Below, piece by piece: positions 35,048 to 45,625 of a stretch of DNA of 64,000 nucleotides. This DNA comes from Halichondria panicea (Eukaryota > Porifera > Demospongiae > Suberitida > Halichondriidae), in contig NC_087377.1 in NCBI RefSeq assembly GCF_963675165.1, positions 13,140,198 to 13,204,197 of the forward strand, given 5' to 3'. Position 1 is the first letter of the stretch. Every line of letters begins with the position of its first letter. The notes below the pieces were generated by a model that was not told where the DNA came from, ran no database searches, and was given only the letters and a program-made list of their open reading frames with translations. The position numbers were made by a program, and so were the translations under genes.

Positions 35048-35570
35048 GTGGCGTAGCCAGGATTTTGAATTTTGGATTGGGGAGGGCAGGGCTCAAATTG
35101 TTGAAGCATAGACGCTGAAGTTTATTCACTAAAAAAAGGTCATCACTTTTCCTCAGCAGTAAGCATGCGCATCAGATGGCCCTGCCCACATATCCATTAC
35201 ATGACATCATTCTAGTAACTACCGTATAGCGCGAAATTTTCGAGGGGCTTAATTTTCGTGAATTTCGTGGGTTAGCAATCCTACACGAAAATTAAGTCCA
35301 CGAAAATCGTTCTTTACCTGCTATAACGTGCAAGATTTAAAGGCGTGGCTTCCGGTAAGCAGTCATTCCGCGAACATTGTGCAACGAAATGCTTTTAGAG
35401 GCCATTCCACGAAATATAAGTTCCTCGAAAATTTCGCGCTATACGGTATGCATATAGTACTCAGAATAGATCGACAGATTACAGTTTCAAGCTAAGTTGA
35501 AGTTGATGGAGCACAAAAGGAGGGGGGCTCTAGCCCCGTCAGCCCCCCCTCTGCTGTATGGATGTTATAC
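35048..35570. mobile_element. CAGKGGCG-family element with one clear end
   Basis: The left end CAGTGGCGTAGCCAGG is clear; the interior 'ggtcatcacttttc' is shared with other family members. The right border lies in 'cagccccccctctgctg' and has lost its inverted repeat. Comparison with the duplicated region at 22.0-22.1 kb, which lacks it, shows it inserted after the segmental duplication. It is itself interrupted by 35222-35446. Confidence 0.65.
35222..35446. mobile_element. Tc1/mariner-type MITE, nested
   Basis: The perfect ends CCGTATAGCGCGAAATTTTC and inverse are flanked by TA at 35220-35221 and 35447-35448. It is the best preserved member of the 'tatagcg' family scattered through the window. 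225 bases, non-coding. Confidence 0.9.
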
Positions 35571-35989
35571 AGAGGACCTTTGGATGCAAGTCAGAGTAAA
35601 ACCCCAAATACCAATATAACTGTGTTTTGTGTCTTGGGTGAGATCCAGAGGGGGCAATTTTCTGCCAGCCAATCTTAATCCAGCTAAAGGAGATGTAGTA
35701 CTAATAAAACCTTCCTGATGCTGTTAATTAATGTAAGACGCAGCTTACCTCCCAATAACAGCACAAAGCACTGGTAAAGACTGTTTATACAATACCTGCC
35801 TGAATTCCTGAATGATCGTCTCTTAAGCAGAGTTTTAAGTCAACGCTATCGTTTCCACTAATTAAAAAGTGAAACACAGATGAGATCAAGGGCATTCTAA
35901 TCACAAGCATCAAGTCTATGTACGTTAGCACGTGATCCGCTTTTGTTTCCAATCCCTTTAATAATCTATGCTTCTAACAGTGACTGCAT

Positions 35990-36105
35990 ACTCACCAGCC
36001 TCACAAATAGTCAGGAGTTTCTGAGAGATCTCATTGAGATGATCCGTCAGCTCCAGCAACTCTTCATCCGTCAAGCAGCTGCATAGCCTCAAAGATCCAC
36101 TACAC
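35990..36105 (-). pseudogene. HEAT-like protein exon, open copy
   Basis: The minus strand reads LTDEELLELTDHLNEISQ and continues KLLTICEA to a 'gtgag' donor, an acidic amphipathic helix pair without a stop. A decayed copy is at about 52920-52800, and its 3' border also appears near 58760. It lies upstream, in minus-strand order, of the exon at 34070-34230. Confidence 0.45.
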
Positions 36106-36202
36106 AATAAACGTCAAGTGAGACTGAGAACTAGCTCTGATAAAGGGTCATGCATTATTTTGATGGACAGATTATGATAAAGGATCACAGTAAATAATGA
36201 AA

Positions 36203-37456
36203 GTACCGCGGGTGCTGATGCCTCGGTGGAGGTGCCAACGCTACATATAGTACATAACATAAAACTACTAATAGCTAGCTTTTATACACGTACACATTAT
36301 TAATTATAATTATCATGATGAATTTTGCTGCATGCAATCAACCAATAGTGGGTAATGATCAACCATGATTGTTGTTAAAAACGATCGATGCCAAAAGTTC
36401 AAGTCTAAAATGAATGGCTGCAAAGTCAGCAGAGCCTTGCAGCTCTCTGCAGGGGCGGATCCAGAGGTAGTTCGTTGGGTTCGTACGAACTACCCTTCCA
36501 GCTAGTATATATTAGCTAGCTAGCTAACTGTACTGTCGTGACAAAGTCGTACAAAGTACGTCCTCTCTGCTTAATAAAAGGGTGGGGCTGGTTCTCTTTG
36601 CATAATAAAAGGGTGGGGCTGGTTCTCTCTACATAACAAGAGGGTGGGGCTGGCTACTGCAGCCACATTGATTTGCACCGTGGTCAAGCGATTATTATAT
36701 CTAGCCATGAATCCTTGACTCCTGGTGTAAGAAGAGGAAAGTTTCAGGTAAGGGAGAGTGCATGACACTGCATATTGAATGACACTGCATACTTACATGT
36801 ATAATTGCTATAAAATCAATAATAATTATATTGATGGTCAAGTTCTACAAGTCTATATATAGCCAAGTCTCCTCTTCACCAGCCACCACCGGCTGTCTTT
36901 CCACTGGGGACCACTACTATCTCTCCTCCAGTCACAACTATCTCTCCTGTGTTTATAAATCATGAGGGAGAACATGAGGGTTAATTAGTGGGCGTGGTAC
37001 TTTAAAAGGGGCGTGGTCACAAAAATTTCGGCGCTGCGCACCGAGTGAGCTTTTTGCGCGGACAAGAATTACTATAAGAACCCCCCTTCCTTAAATCCTG
37101 GATCCGCCCCTGCTCTGCTCACTCTTGCAGCTACCAATAGCTAGCGTTCTAGTGCAGAGCTAACTACTAAGTAGAGTAGTAACACTCGGTGAACAAGTTT
37201 TGCTACAGACTCTTCTGAAAAGGCTGCAATAGCATTCCAAGTAAGCAAAACTAGGCATAACTCGAGAACGAAGCATTATTTTGCAAATCCACGAATTAAA
37301 ATCCAAGTAAACATGACTAGAAGCCTATAGAAACTCTTACTTGCACTTGATTCATCCTTGAGCAGCTGTAGTGGTCTACACACACAGACACACAGATACA
37401 CAGACACACAAACACACTACCGTATACCTCGCTTGCGCATGCGCACCGAGGCATAA
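36203..37456. mobile_element. ATGCCTCGGTG-family element, interrupted copy
   Basis: This is a reverse-orientation relative of 33133-33642 with ends 'gatgcctcggtgg' and 'gcgcaccgaggcataa'. It is split by the 663-base element at 36450-37112; without that the length is about 590 bases. Confidence 0.7.
36450..37112. mobile_element. CAGKGGCG-family miniature transposon, nested
   Basis: The ends CAGGGGCGGATCCAG and CTGGATCCGCCCCTG are inverted repeats, with CTCTG duplicated at 36445-36449 and 37113-37117. The uninterrupted relative at 33.1-33.6 kb confirms the empty site. The interior includes 'gggcgtggtcacaaaaattt' as in the receptor B insertion. Confidence 0.9.
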
Positions 37457-37511
37457 AAAGACCTAGCTTGCAGAGTTATTATTTGAGTATAGTCTACCAT
37501 CACTCCAGCAA

Positions 37512-37577
37512 GATGTTTAGTTAACACTCTACCAAATCAACTTCTCTAGTTGATTTGGTAAAGAGTGTTAACTAAAC
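37512..37577. repeat. near-perfect hairpin, ~27 bp stem
   Basis: The arm 'gtttagttaacactcta' plus 'ccaaatcaac' is followed after about seven bases by its reverse complement. Transcribed RNA would form a strong stem-loop. It could be a remnant of a foldback element or a small-RNA precursor; the sequence alone does not decide. Confidence 0.6.
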
Positions 37578-38422
37578 GTATGAAAAACAACATTGTTGAC
37601 AGTTGGATTTTAGTTTTTAGTTAACTAACATAATTATAGCAAAAACATATTCCACTCTATATTCATGCATGCACTGGTCTAGCTAACAAAGATCAATTAG
37701 ATCAATTAATCTAGCGTTACACAATAAACACCTAAAACCAATTTATTAGTAGCCGAGTGACCATGTCTCAGAATTACGCTGCTAATTAAGCTAATGACTA
37801 TTACCACAAGCGGAAAACCACACATGATAATGTTTGACTAATTCGTTAGAAAGGCGTATATACGAGCTGAAAATGCCTATAAGCTTACAGCCAGAGGTTA
37901 ATCCCATTAGCTAATTATTAACAGATTAACACAGGCCTTGAATATAGAAGTTCTAAGTTCTCTCGGATGAAATGTCTGGCTTAATTACGATACTATAGTC
38001 CTTTTCAAGGGCGTATGAAGAGAAGTAGGCATGCAACTACAATCTATCAAATTACAAATAGGAGGGGCGTGTGAACTAAAAATAGATTGCACGTGCCCTT
38101 ACTCCATAAAGCTAGCTAGCTAGCACTGTACTGTTGGGTAGAGTTGGCCACAAAGGTCAATAAGCGGAAGAGAAGGACCGATGCTAGACTAGAAGTAGCC
38201 ATTAATCAATTCTAAGCTCTTCAAACTAATTTTGCGGTAAATTTCTAGTATAACAGTGTTCACGCCCACTATCACGCCTATTTACGTGTGGGCGGTTGGT
38301 TAAATATAGTATATCCTGCTGACTCATCAGTTTTTTGACGACTACACAGTATACATTGCGAGTTGCATGCCCTCTTCTCTTCATACGCCCTTGTCATTAT
38401 ATTATCTGCATACACTATATAG

Positions 38423-38701
38423 ATCCACCGGGACCACCGTCCAACATAAGACACTCCATTCCGAGCAGCTCAGCCAATGAAGTTAGTGTGACTATTGGTT
38501 GGAATCCTCCTACTGAGACTGGTGGTAGAGATGACATTGCTTACATAGTGACCATCTCACCTCCGGCTCAGCTCTCTGCTACTGTCCTCACATCCACCTC
38601 TGTCACTGTGACTGCTCAATGCAATGTGGACTACACTGTCAGTATTGTGGCTACCAACTGTGCTGGGAACAGTACAAATGCTGAGTACAGGTTTACGATT
38701 G
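38423..38701 (+). pseudogene. orphan receptor-family FN3 exon
   Basis: This exon is 279 bases, phase 1 at both ends, and opens DPPGPPSNIRHSIPSSSAN, clearly the FN3 exon of the A-D family. It keeps acceptor 'ctatatag' and donor 'gtaagt' and is open throughout. No Ig exon lies upstream, and a LINE fragment lies 125 bases downstream. It is most likely a leftover of a lost receptor gene, though use as an alternative exon of the following Sushi locus is not excluded. Confidence 0.7.
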
Positions 38702-38825
38702 GTAAGTTGACAGCTTATTTATTTTTTGGAAGCGAACGCAATTCTGAGAAAAACGCCCATGGTCCGGGTTGTAGTCGACTAGAGGCTGTATGCTAAAGCT
38801 TATAAGAAACTATAGGACTGCGCAT

Positions 38826-39427
38826 GCATGCTCAAAAGAACTTTTTCATCATCGAATTCGGTTGATACTAAAAAGCAACTTTATATCTCTCTAGTTAAGT
38901 CTCAACTGCTATATAGCTCACCACAATGGAGGCCGATGCTCATTAAAGATATGCAGTCTCTTGAAAAAATACAGAGAAGAGCGACTAAGTTCATTCTGGG
39001 CCAAGGTCTATCTCTGCTAAGCTACAAGGCAAGACTCATCAAGCTGAATCTCCTCCCTCTCGTGTACTATCTAGAACTGGCAGACATAATGTTCTAGCTA
39101 CATAACATCTTACAAAAACAGAACTCCAAGATACGACACTCTGGACTATGTCACACAAACCACTGGCTACACCAGATCCTCGGACAATCATAGACTAAAT
39201 CACAAGTACTCAAGAACAAACACTCTCAGACATATTTACTACATTTGTCTAGAGTGCCAAGACTATGGAATAGCCTGCCACCAATGGAGATGAACCTCAC
39301 GAGCAGCACTCTCAAAGCCAAATTGAAGAATCACCTCTGGCAACACTTCCTCAGCAATTTCGACTCTGACGTTCCTTGCACCTTTCACTTTAAGTGCCCA
39401 TTTGTTGCATCATGCACTCACGCCTAA
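38826..39427 (+). mobile_element. LINE 3' fragment
   Basis: The plus strand reads QLYISLVKSQLLYSSPQWRP and then KIQRRATKFILG, with stops and shifts, ending in the C-terminal signature 'VPRLWNSLPP' and 'CTFHFKCPF'. This matches the last third of the LINE at 23031-25799. Only the region after the catalytic motifs remains. Confidence 0.8.
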
Positions 39428-39487
39428 TTATTAGTTTTGTTATGGTAACCTGTGTCTACAGGCTTGCCATCAACTGTACTAGGTCAG

Positions 39488-39724
39488 TGCTACCAAGAGC
39501 GCATAAAAGAGAGAGAGCATGTAACTTCGCATCTGCTACAGTACAGGCAGAATCCAAAACCACTACTATAAATAGAACAATTCTTGAAATTGCTCACTGC
39601 TGCATGTGCATGGAATGCAATCCCACGTGACCATAGTTCTATTTATAGTAGTGGTTTTGGAATCTGCCCATACTGTAGCAGACGGAAGTTACACGCTCTC
39701 TCTCTTTTATGCGCTCTTGGTGCT
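39488..39724. mobile_element. foldback element, ~90 bp arms
   Basis: The left arm 'gtgctaccaagagcgcataa' through 'ccactactataaatagaac' is matched by a reverse complement ending 'cgctcttggtgc'. The loop is about 60 bases. Non-coding MITE-like palindrome between the LINE fragment and the Sushi exons. Confidence 0.8.
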
Positions 39725-39949
39725 ACATATATACATGATTTATTTTGTCTTTAATGCTGTAAAATCATATTGAATTGAGTATCTAGAATCTTCTGAACAT
39801 GTCTGTACAAGGAGGAAATGAAGAATGTTACTTACTTACGGTACTTTATACTTTATATTTACTTACCGTATAGTGTGTATATTTCGAGGGTATAAATGTT
39901 CGCGGTTTTCGCTTGAGCAATGCAAGCTTACCATTAATGTTACGTTCAG

Positions 39950-42594
39950 TTGTGGATTGTGGCTCCCCTCCCTCCATTTTCAATGCATCTCCTGGAACAT
40001 CCACGCCTGGTACAACTCTCGGAGGGATGGTGACCTACACCTGTGACGCTGGGTATGAGGTCTCCACTGGAGTCACCACAGCAATGGCTACCTGTATGGC
40101 TAATGGGATGTGGGGACCTCTACCAACTTGTCAATGTATGTGAAGTTGTTACTGTCACTGATATAATACTTAATTGCATTAACTGTGTTCTCACTCACTC
40201 AGTTGTGGATTGTGGCTTCCCACCCACCATTGGAAATGGCTCTCCTGGAACACCCACCAGCACAACCTACCAAGGGACAGTGACCTACAACTGTGTCATT
40301 GGGTATGAGGTCTCCACTGGAGTCACCACAGCAATAGCTACCTGTATGGCTAATGGGATATGGGGACCTCTACCAGCGTGTTCACGTAAGTCATGGATTG
40401 GAGAAGTTTTCTCTATTTCCTGTCTACTTTATAGCTGTTGACTGTGGTGTCCTCACTTACCCCTCTAATGGAGCAGTGGACACTTCCTCTGGAACCACCT
40501 TCATGATGACTGCTACCTACTCTTGTAACACTGGATACAACATTGTTGAAGAGGCCACTAGGACTTGTGGGGCTACTGCATTGTGGACTCCAGAGGCCCC
40601 GACCTGTGCACGTGAGTAGCATGGATAACTGTGTACACTGTGTCCACTGTGTTCATATTTCACAGCTGTTGACTGTGGTCCTCACTGTGAATGCAACATT
40701 CTACTATTAATTTGTTGCAGTGCTTTGTCCGGACCTCACCATTCCAGCCAATGGAGGGATCACATACAACCCAACCATCATCCCTAGAACTGAGGGTACC
40801 ATGGCTACCTACACCTGTGACACTGGCTACCAGATGACTGGATTGACAGTGAGAATGTGTACTGTCACTGGATGGAGCAATGGAGAAGACCTTGTCTGCA
40901 CTGGTAAGTAGATTGATGCATTCGAGCTAACGTGAGACTTGGGGTAAACTCTCAGCCACCTGTTCTGACCTAGCCTCTCCAATGGAATAATCAGCCAAAC
41001 TCCTCAACTAGACTGATCCAACAACATACACAACTAACGACTTAAATGATTAATTTTCTTTGCAATTTATGAAACCTTCACATGCATGCATGCATGCATG
41101 GTCAGTCAATAATTGGTATTTCTTAGCAGTCAGATGCCCAGCGGGAACCTATCAAGAAGAGTTGTCAACTGGAGAGAGTGCTTGTGTGCCTTGTCCTGGA
41201 AACAGCTTCAGTATTGTTGAAGATAGTGTGGAGTGTATATGTTTCAGTGGCTATTACAAGACGGAATTGGAGGGACCAAATGTTCAATGTTCATGTAAGA
41301 TTCTTAGATAATAAATAATTGATTGTTTGGAAGTACAATTCATGCAGATTTATAATTATATATACGAATTGTATACAGTGTATATATGTGAAATATTTAC
41401 CAACATGACATGCTTGTTCATTGATGCCGTATATAGCTCCTCCGAACAACTGTAAGAGTTTGCAAGTAGTTACTGAGAGAACTCGAGGTAACACAATCAC
41501 TGTGCGTTGGGAGAGGCCTGAGATCACTGGGAGAAACGACCTGTACTACAACATATTCTACTCTGAGGATAACCAGACCTTCACTCAAGACAACAGCAGG
41601 CCGTATGTCAAACAAGATGCCCTGGTGGACTACTCAGTGTCTGGTCTGCGACCACTTACCACCTACACCATCCGAGTGATCCCTGAGAATGGAGTGAGTG
41701 ATCAGGAAGAGGGAGGGCAGAGCAAGACCTGTGAAATTGTGGCCAGGACTGAGGATACAAGTGAGTGGACTTGCATGACTGATACCATTCTGTAAGAAAT
41801 GTTTTAGTGTAGAGTTGTATGATAATTATATGCATATTGAACTCGATAAATAATTCCCCTTGCGAAATTATAGAAGAGGGCATCAATGAATGAAATTGTA
41901 CCACCCTGCCTCAGGGTCTAATTCCCCCTCCCTGGTGATTGGTTTCTGCATTGTTGTGGTTTGGACCACGCCCACAAGGTCGTATGGGAAGATCACTGGC
42001 TATGACGTCAGGTTTATTCCTCAAGGGTCTGGTTCAGATTTGGTGGTGTCTAAAGGAAGAAGAGAACTTTTCCATGCAGTTGGAGATACTGGGATAGTCA
42101 CTGACAACGTCATGGTGCAGGTATATTATCCACTATACATCAAAATTTATGGCAGTAAACCTCCAAGGACGAGGGTGAAGCCCCGAGGCCAAGGATGGTT
42201 TACGTTTGCCATAAATTCGAATGTAGTGGACAATAAGTGTTATAATTATACCCACTTGAATTAGAAGTATTTGCTACCTAAGCTACCTCATCTTGGATAC
42301 AACTAGCAAACAGTCTCAAAAACTATTGAAAACGAACAAAAAGCTTGTGCCTAGTTGCTATGATACAGACCCCAAGTGGGGAATAATCATTATTATATAA
42401 ATCTACAATTGCAATAAATTATAATGTTCAGGTGAGAGCAAAAACGTCAGCTGCAGAGGGGAGGTGGAGTGAGCTGGTGCCACTGGGTAAGTTTTATTGC
42501 GAAATGTAATGTCACACCTCACCTAGTATGACATAATTTATATTATACAGGTTGCAGGAATGCTGATGGTTTTGCTGGCCCTATCCATGAGTGA
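39950..42594 (+). CDS. partial receptor: Sushi x4, Eph-like Cys-rich, FN3 x2
   Basis: Phase-1 exons run 39950-40135, 40203-40385, 40435-40611 and 40721-40903 (four Sushi domains, e.g. VVDCGSPPS ... ANGMWGPLPTC), 41130-41294 (CPAGTYQEEL ... CVPCPGNSFS ... CICFSGYY, the Eph-receptor-type GCC2/GCC3 fold), 41437-41760 (FN3, ITVRWERPEITGRNDLYY), 41915-42120 and 42432-42486 (second FN3 in two exons), and 42551-42594, which ends in a stop at GPIHE. All junctions fit GT-AG. This order is the ectodomain plan of sponge Eph-like receptor kinases. No signal peptide, membrane helix or kinase was found; the product may be secreted, truncated, or continue by a splice I cannot see. A short dead Sushi start lies at 40664-40700. 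Confidence 0.75.
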
Positions 42595-43124
42595 ATCAGA
42601 CTTACAATTTACTGTTGTGAACTCATAATTATGATGACGCCCAATGATCAATACTTTACGCTATATGACCTTATTTAGAAAGTTCTGTATTTGTAGTGTT
42701 CTAGAAACTTCTTCTGTGTTTCTGTTTTGTATATATAAATAGTGCTGTCTCATTACTTCTGAAAACCTCTGTGAGTCTTACCTAGCTATACTAAACGAGG
42801 TATTAGATCCCCTGCCAACAGTAATCTATATAGGGTCAGTGTATGATAATAATACTGACTGTACTGTACTGTATACTCATGATTCATGTACTCTTGGATG
42901 TATATACATTCCCAATTCAGAGTGCAGGTGACTCAACTCTTGATATACCATATAGCGGATAATTTTCGTATGAACCACCAAGTTTAATATTTCTTCTTAT
43001 AGCTCAGAATAGTTATGTAGAAAACCTGTATTGCGCATAATTTTTGGATTAATACTCTAATTCCAGAAAATGTTTGAGGACTATACCAACATAATTCTCT
43101 GTAATGTGATCTCATCCTGTGCAG

Positions 43125-43522
43125 GTGAGTGAGCCATCGTTGCTGGCATCCATGGTCGCGAGGATGACGGTGCCTACTCTATCAGGTACGTGGTTTCGAT
43201 GATGACCAGGATAATGGCGAGGAGTTCACATACTCTGGGAGTGGAGGCCTTTTGGGCAACAGGAGGATGGCCAAACAGTCTACGAACCAGAAGTCATGAA
43301 CAAGTACATACACCATTAAATCAAATCGGTGGCCATAATTATTAAACTACAGTAAACTGTTATAATTTCAGTTGTATTATGATTTTTGAAAACTTAGAGC
43401 GAGCCCTTTCAAATGGCTCGAAATTATTTTTTTGCTAATTTACCAGAGTATTGTTGCAACCTCTCCCCTACAGGGCCCTTGCTTGTACGTGTGATTTCTC
43501 CCTCAATGACAAGACAGGGGCT
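43125..43522 (+). pseudogene. SRA (YDG) domain fragment, UHRF1-like
   Basis: The SRA domain of UHRF1 proteins binds hemimethylated CpG DNA in the nucleus. Here the plus strand reads GIHGREDDGAYSI, then after a frameshift DDDQDNGEEFTYSGSGG and LGNRRMAKQSTNQK to about 43303 with a 'gtacat' donor. A second piece from 43474 reads RALACTCDFSLNDKTGA. These match the order of the domain in the known family. The first block has at least one frameshift, and neither the ubiquitin-like, Tudor, PHD nor RING domains are present. It is a broken copy; a live paralogue is presumably elsewhere. Confidence 0.75.
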
Positions 43523-43850
43523 TTATATTACATTGACGTTGTAACGGATATATTGGAGTTATGCACTAGCCGAATTTCTTGTTTCTTCGCTTTTTCGCGC
43601 TTTTCTTTTCCTGGAAATCCTATAGCAACGTTCACATTGCAAACGTTTTTTAATTTTGATTCCCTTCATTAATTACAGTAGTACATTAATGTTTCTCTAG
43701 ATCTAGACTACACCCACAAATTTAACACAAGCAATTTAGTGGTGTTTGTGTTTTTAAAAATAATGTTATCTAGATTCTGCAATAGATCTAAAATGTAGTT
43801 ACTATTATTCAGTTGTTTACTGTTGCTGCAGGTAAGGACTTATGGGCCAC

Positions 43851-45370
43851 CAGTCACCGTGGAGACCACCTCCACACAGATAACCATATCCTACAAAACA
43901 TCCTACAATGTGACCATCAGAGCTGTCAACTGTGTTGGAATGAGTTAAGAACCTTCAATAATATTGAGTAAGCCTCATTGGGAATGTCATCATTGATTAT
44001 ATTTGGCTGCAATTTTATAGTCATAAAACATACATATACTCGTTTCCTTATCATATTTGCAGTTGTGTGTCCCACACCGTCTACTGCATGCTGCTGGTGT
44101 TACCATCACCAACACACCTCCTGTCACTATTGGTGGATCCATGCTCACCTTCACTTGCAGTGGAGACAATGGAGTGATAACCTCAACCTGTGGCAGTAAT
44201 GGGTGGTCTCCTGACCCTGGGAAATTTGACTGTGGCATTCCAGTTACAGGTGTCATACATGGCTATTAACTCTCTAAAAGGAATGTTAATCTCATGCATT
44301 AGATCCCCAGTCACCTGTGGTTCTCCTGCTGCACCGTAGAGAGGTAGTGTGGACATCAATGGTGAGACACTACCCTTCTCACTGGGTTCACAGGTCAGTG
44401 GCGGATCCAGAGGGGGTTCTTTGGGTTCAATTGACCTCCATTTGAGAAAGAAGTGAGTGGGAGGCTCAAGCAACTAGTTAGCAAGTTGTTCCTTTTCTTA
44501 CTAGCTTTCACGTGCACTTCTTACTTACCTTTAGTCCTTGCTAGTACGTCCTGCGAAGCTTTGTCTGTGCAGTTTCAGTAACTATGAAGGCTAAAAACTC
44601 TTCAGTATAGTGCATGCAGACTGCCTATGAAAAGTGATGACCTTGTTTTTAGGAAAAAATTCGGGGAGCTTGTTGTGCAGAGATAGGCCAGGTGAAACGT
44701 AGCTGTTTAGAGAAGATTGAAAAAGTTTACAAATGTATTACATACACCGCCTTTGTTCCACATTTCTCAATGGCAGGTTATTGGGTGCTCGTAATACAAA
44801 CATATCACTTTCTGACCGCGTCCATATAGCCAACTGCTCTCTTCCTCTTGAGCTGTGCAATGGTGCTACAGTGGACTATGAGAGGTGAATGAGACAGTGT
44901 TGGAGGGAACAGTGCTGACTTACCAGTGGGACAATGGACTCTCACTGACTGGACCTAACAACATCACTTGCACTAATGCTGGAGTCTGGAGCACTGATCC
45001 TGAGGCAATCATGTGTGTACTTGTGACTGAAGGTGATGAGCTTTGTAATTGTTTGCTATCCCAAGGTACATACTATCCCATCTCACATGCAGTTTCTACT
45101 GTTGCTCCTTTGTTCTCCACTTCTGCAACTGTCGCTATCAGTGTGGTCATCACTTTCATTGTCACTCTAATCATTGGATTCATTACTGGACTGTTGGTGA
45201 TGCATCTTTTCTTTCGTAAGAAAGCAGTGTACTTCCTGGCAAATGAAGGACAAGCTAACGCAGCGTCCACTGCACCAGTTGGTCCTGTTTATGAGGTGGT
45301 GTCACCCAAAGAGGACATTGAACTCAACACAAACCAGGCGTACGAACCATTAAAGTCGTTCACTCATTAA
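43851..45370 (+). pseudogene. receptor F: truncated FN3-Sushi x3-TM paralogue, transposon in a Sushi exon
   Basis: This is closest to receptor A. It begins in mid FN3 (to 43967, with a stop after GMS). Sushi exon 44063-44249 carries an extra four bases 'atgc'. Sushi exon 44303-44691 is interrupted at 44396 by a CAGKGGCG-family element that has replaced its middle; the exon end 'ggagcttgttgtgcag' is still recognisable. Sushi exon 44830-45032 lacks one base. The last exon (45093-45370) is open: membrane helix, FRKKAVY, then YEVV and NTNQAYEPL, with four to six extra residues after the usual end. No signal peptide or Ig exon is found. The final intron of 60 bases is also open and in frame. Confidence 0.85.
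44396..44662. mobile_element. CAGKGGCG-family element, truncated, inside receptor F Sushi exon
   Basis: Its clear left end CAGTGGCGGATCCAGAGG interrupts the sequence 'ttcacaggt' of the Sushi exon. It matches 22257-22628 in reverse orientation up to 'ttaggaaaaaattc', where it stops and exon sequence resumes. The far inverted repeat and the target duplication are gone, so a deletion followed insertion. Confidence 0.85.
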
Positions 45371-45582
45371 TTTTTAGTTAATTGCGATCATTTTGGCTTG
45401 TTTATAGACCTATAATTATATAGACTTGTATTCTAATACTATATAATCATAGATTGTCTCATGCAATGACATTTATATATCCCTATAATTATACAGGTTA
45501 TTTTTTGCTGTAAATTAAATGTGGTTTTTCTGACTTCCTCAATCAGACTGAAATAGTCTTTATGCCTATGATTAACAGTTAT

Positions 45583-45625
45583 TATGCCTCGGTGCGCATG
45601 CGCAAGCAAGGTTGCGTGTGTGTGG
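45583..45625. mobile_element. ATGCCTCGGTG-family end fragment
   Basis: The sequence 'ttattatgcctcggtgcgc' followed by 'atgcgcaagcaagg' is the left end of the element at 33133-33642. The remainder is not recognisable. Confidence 0.5.

Noticed and set aside
45033-45092. Receptor F last intron as coding sequence
   Set aside because: It is open and in frame, but the acceptor and donor align with receptor A's splice sites. Retention is possible but not the simplest reading.
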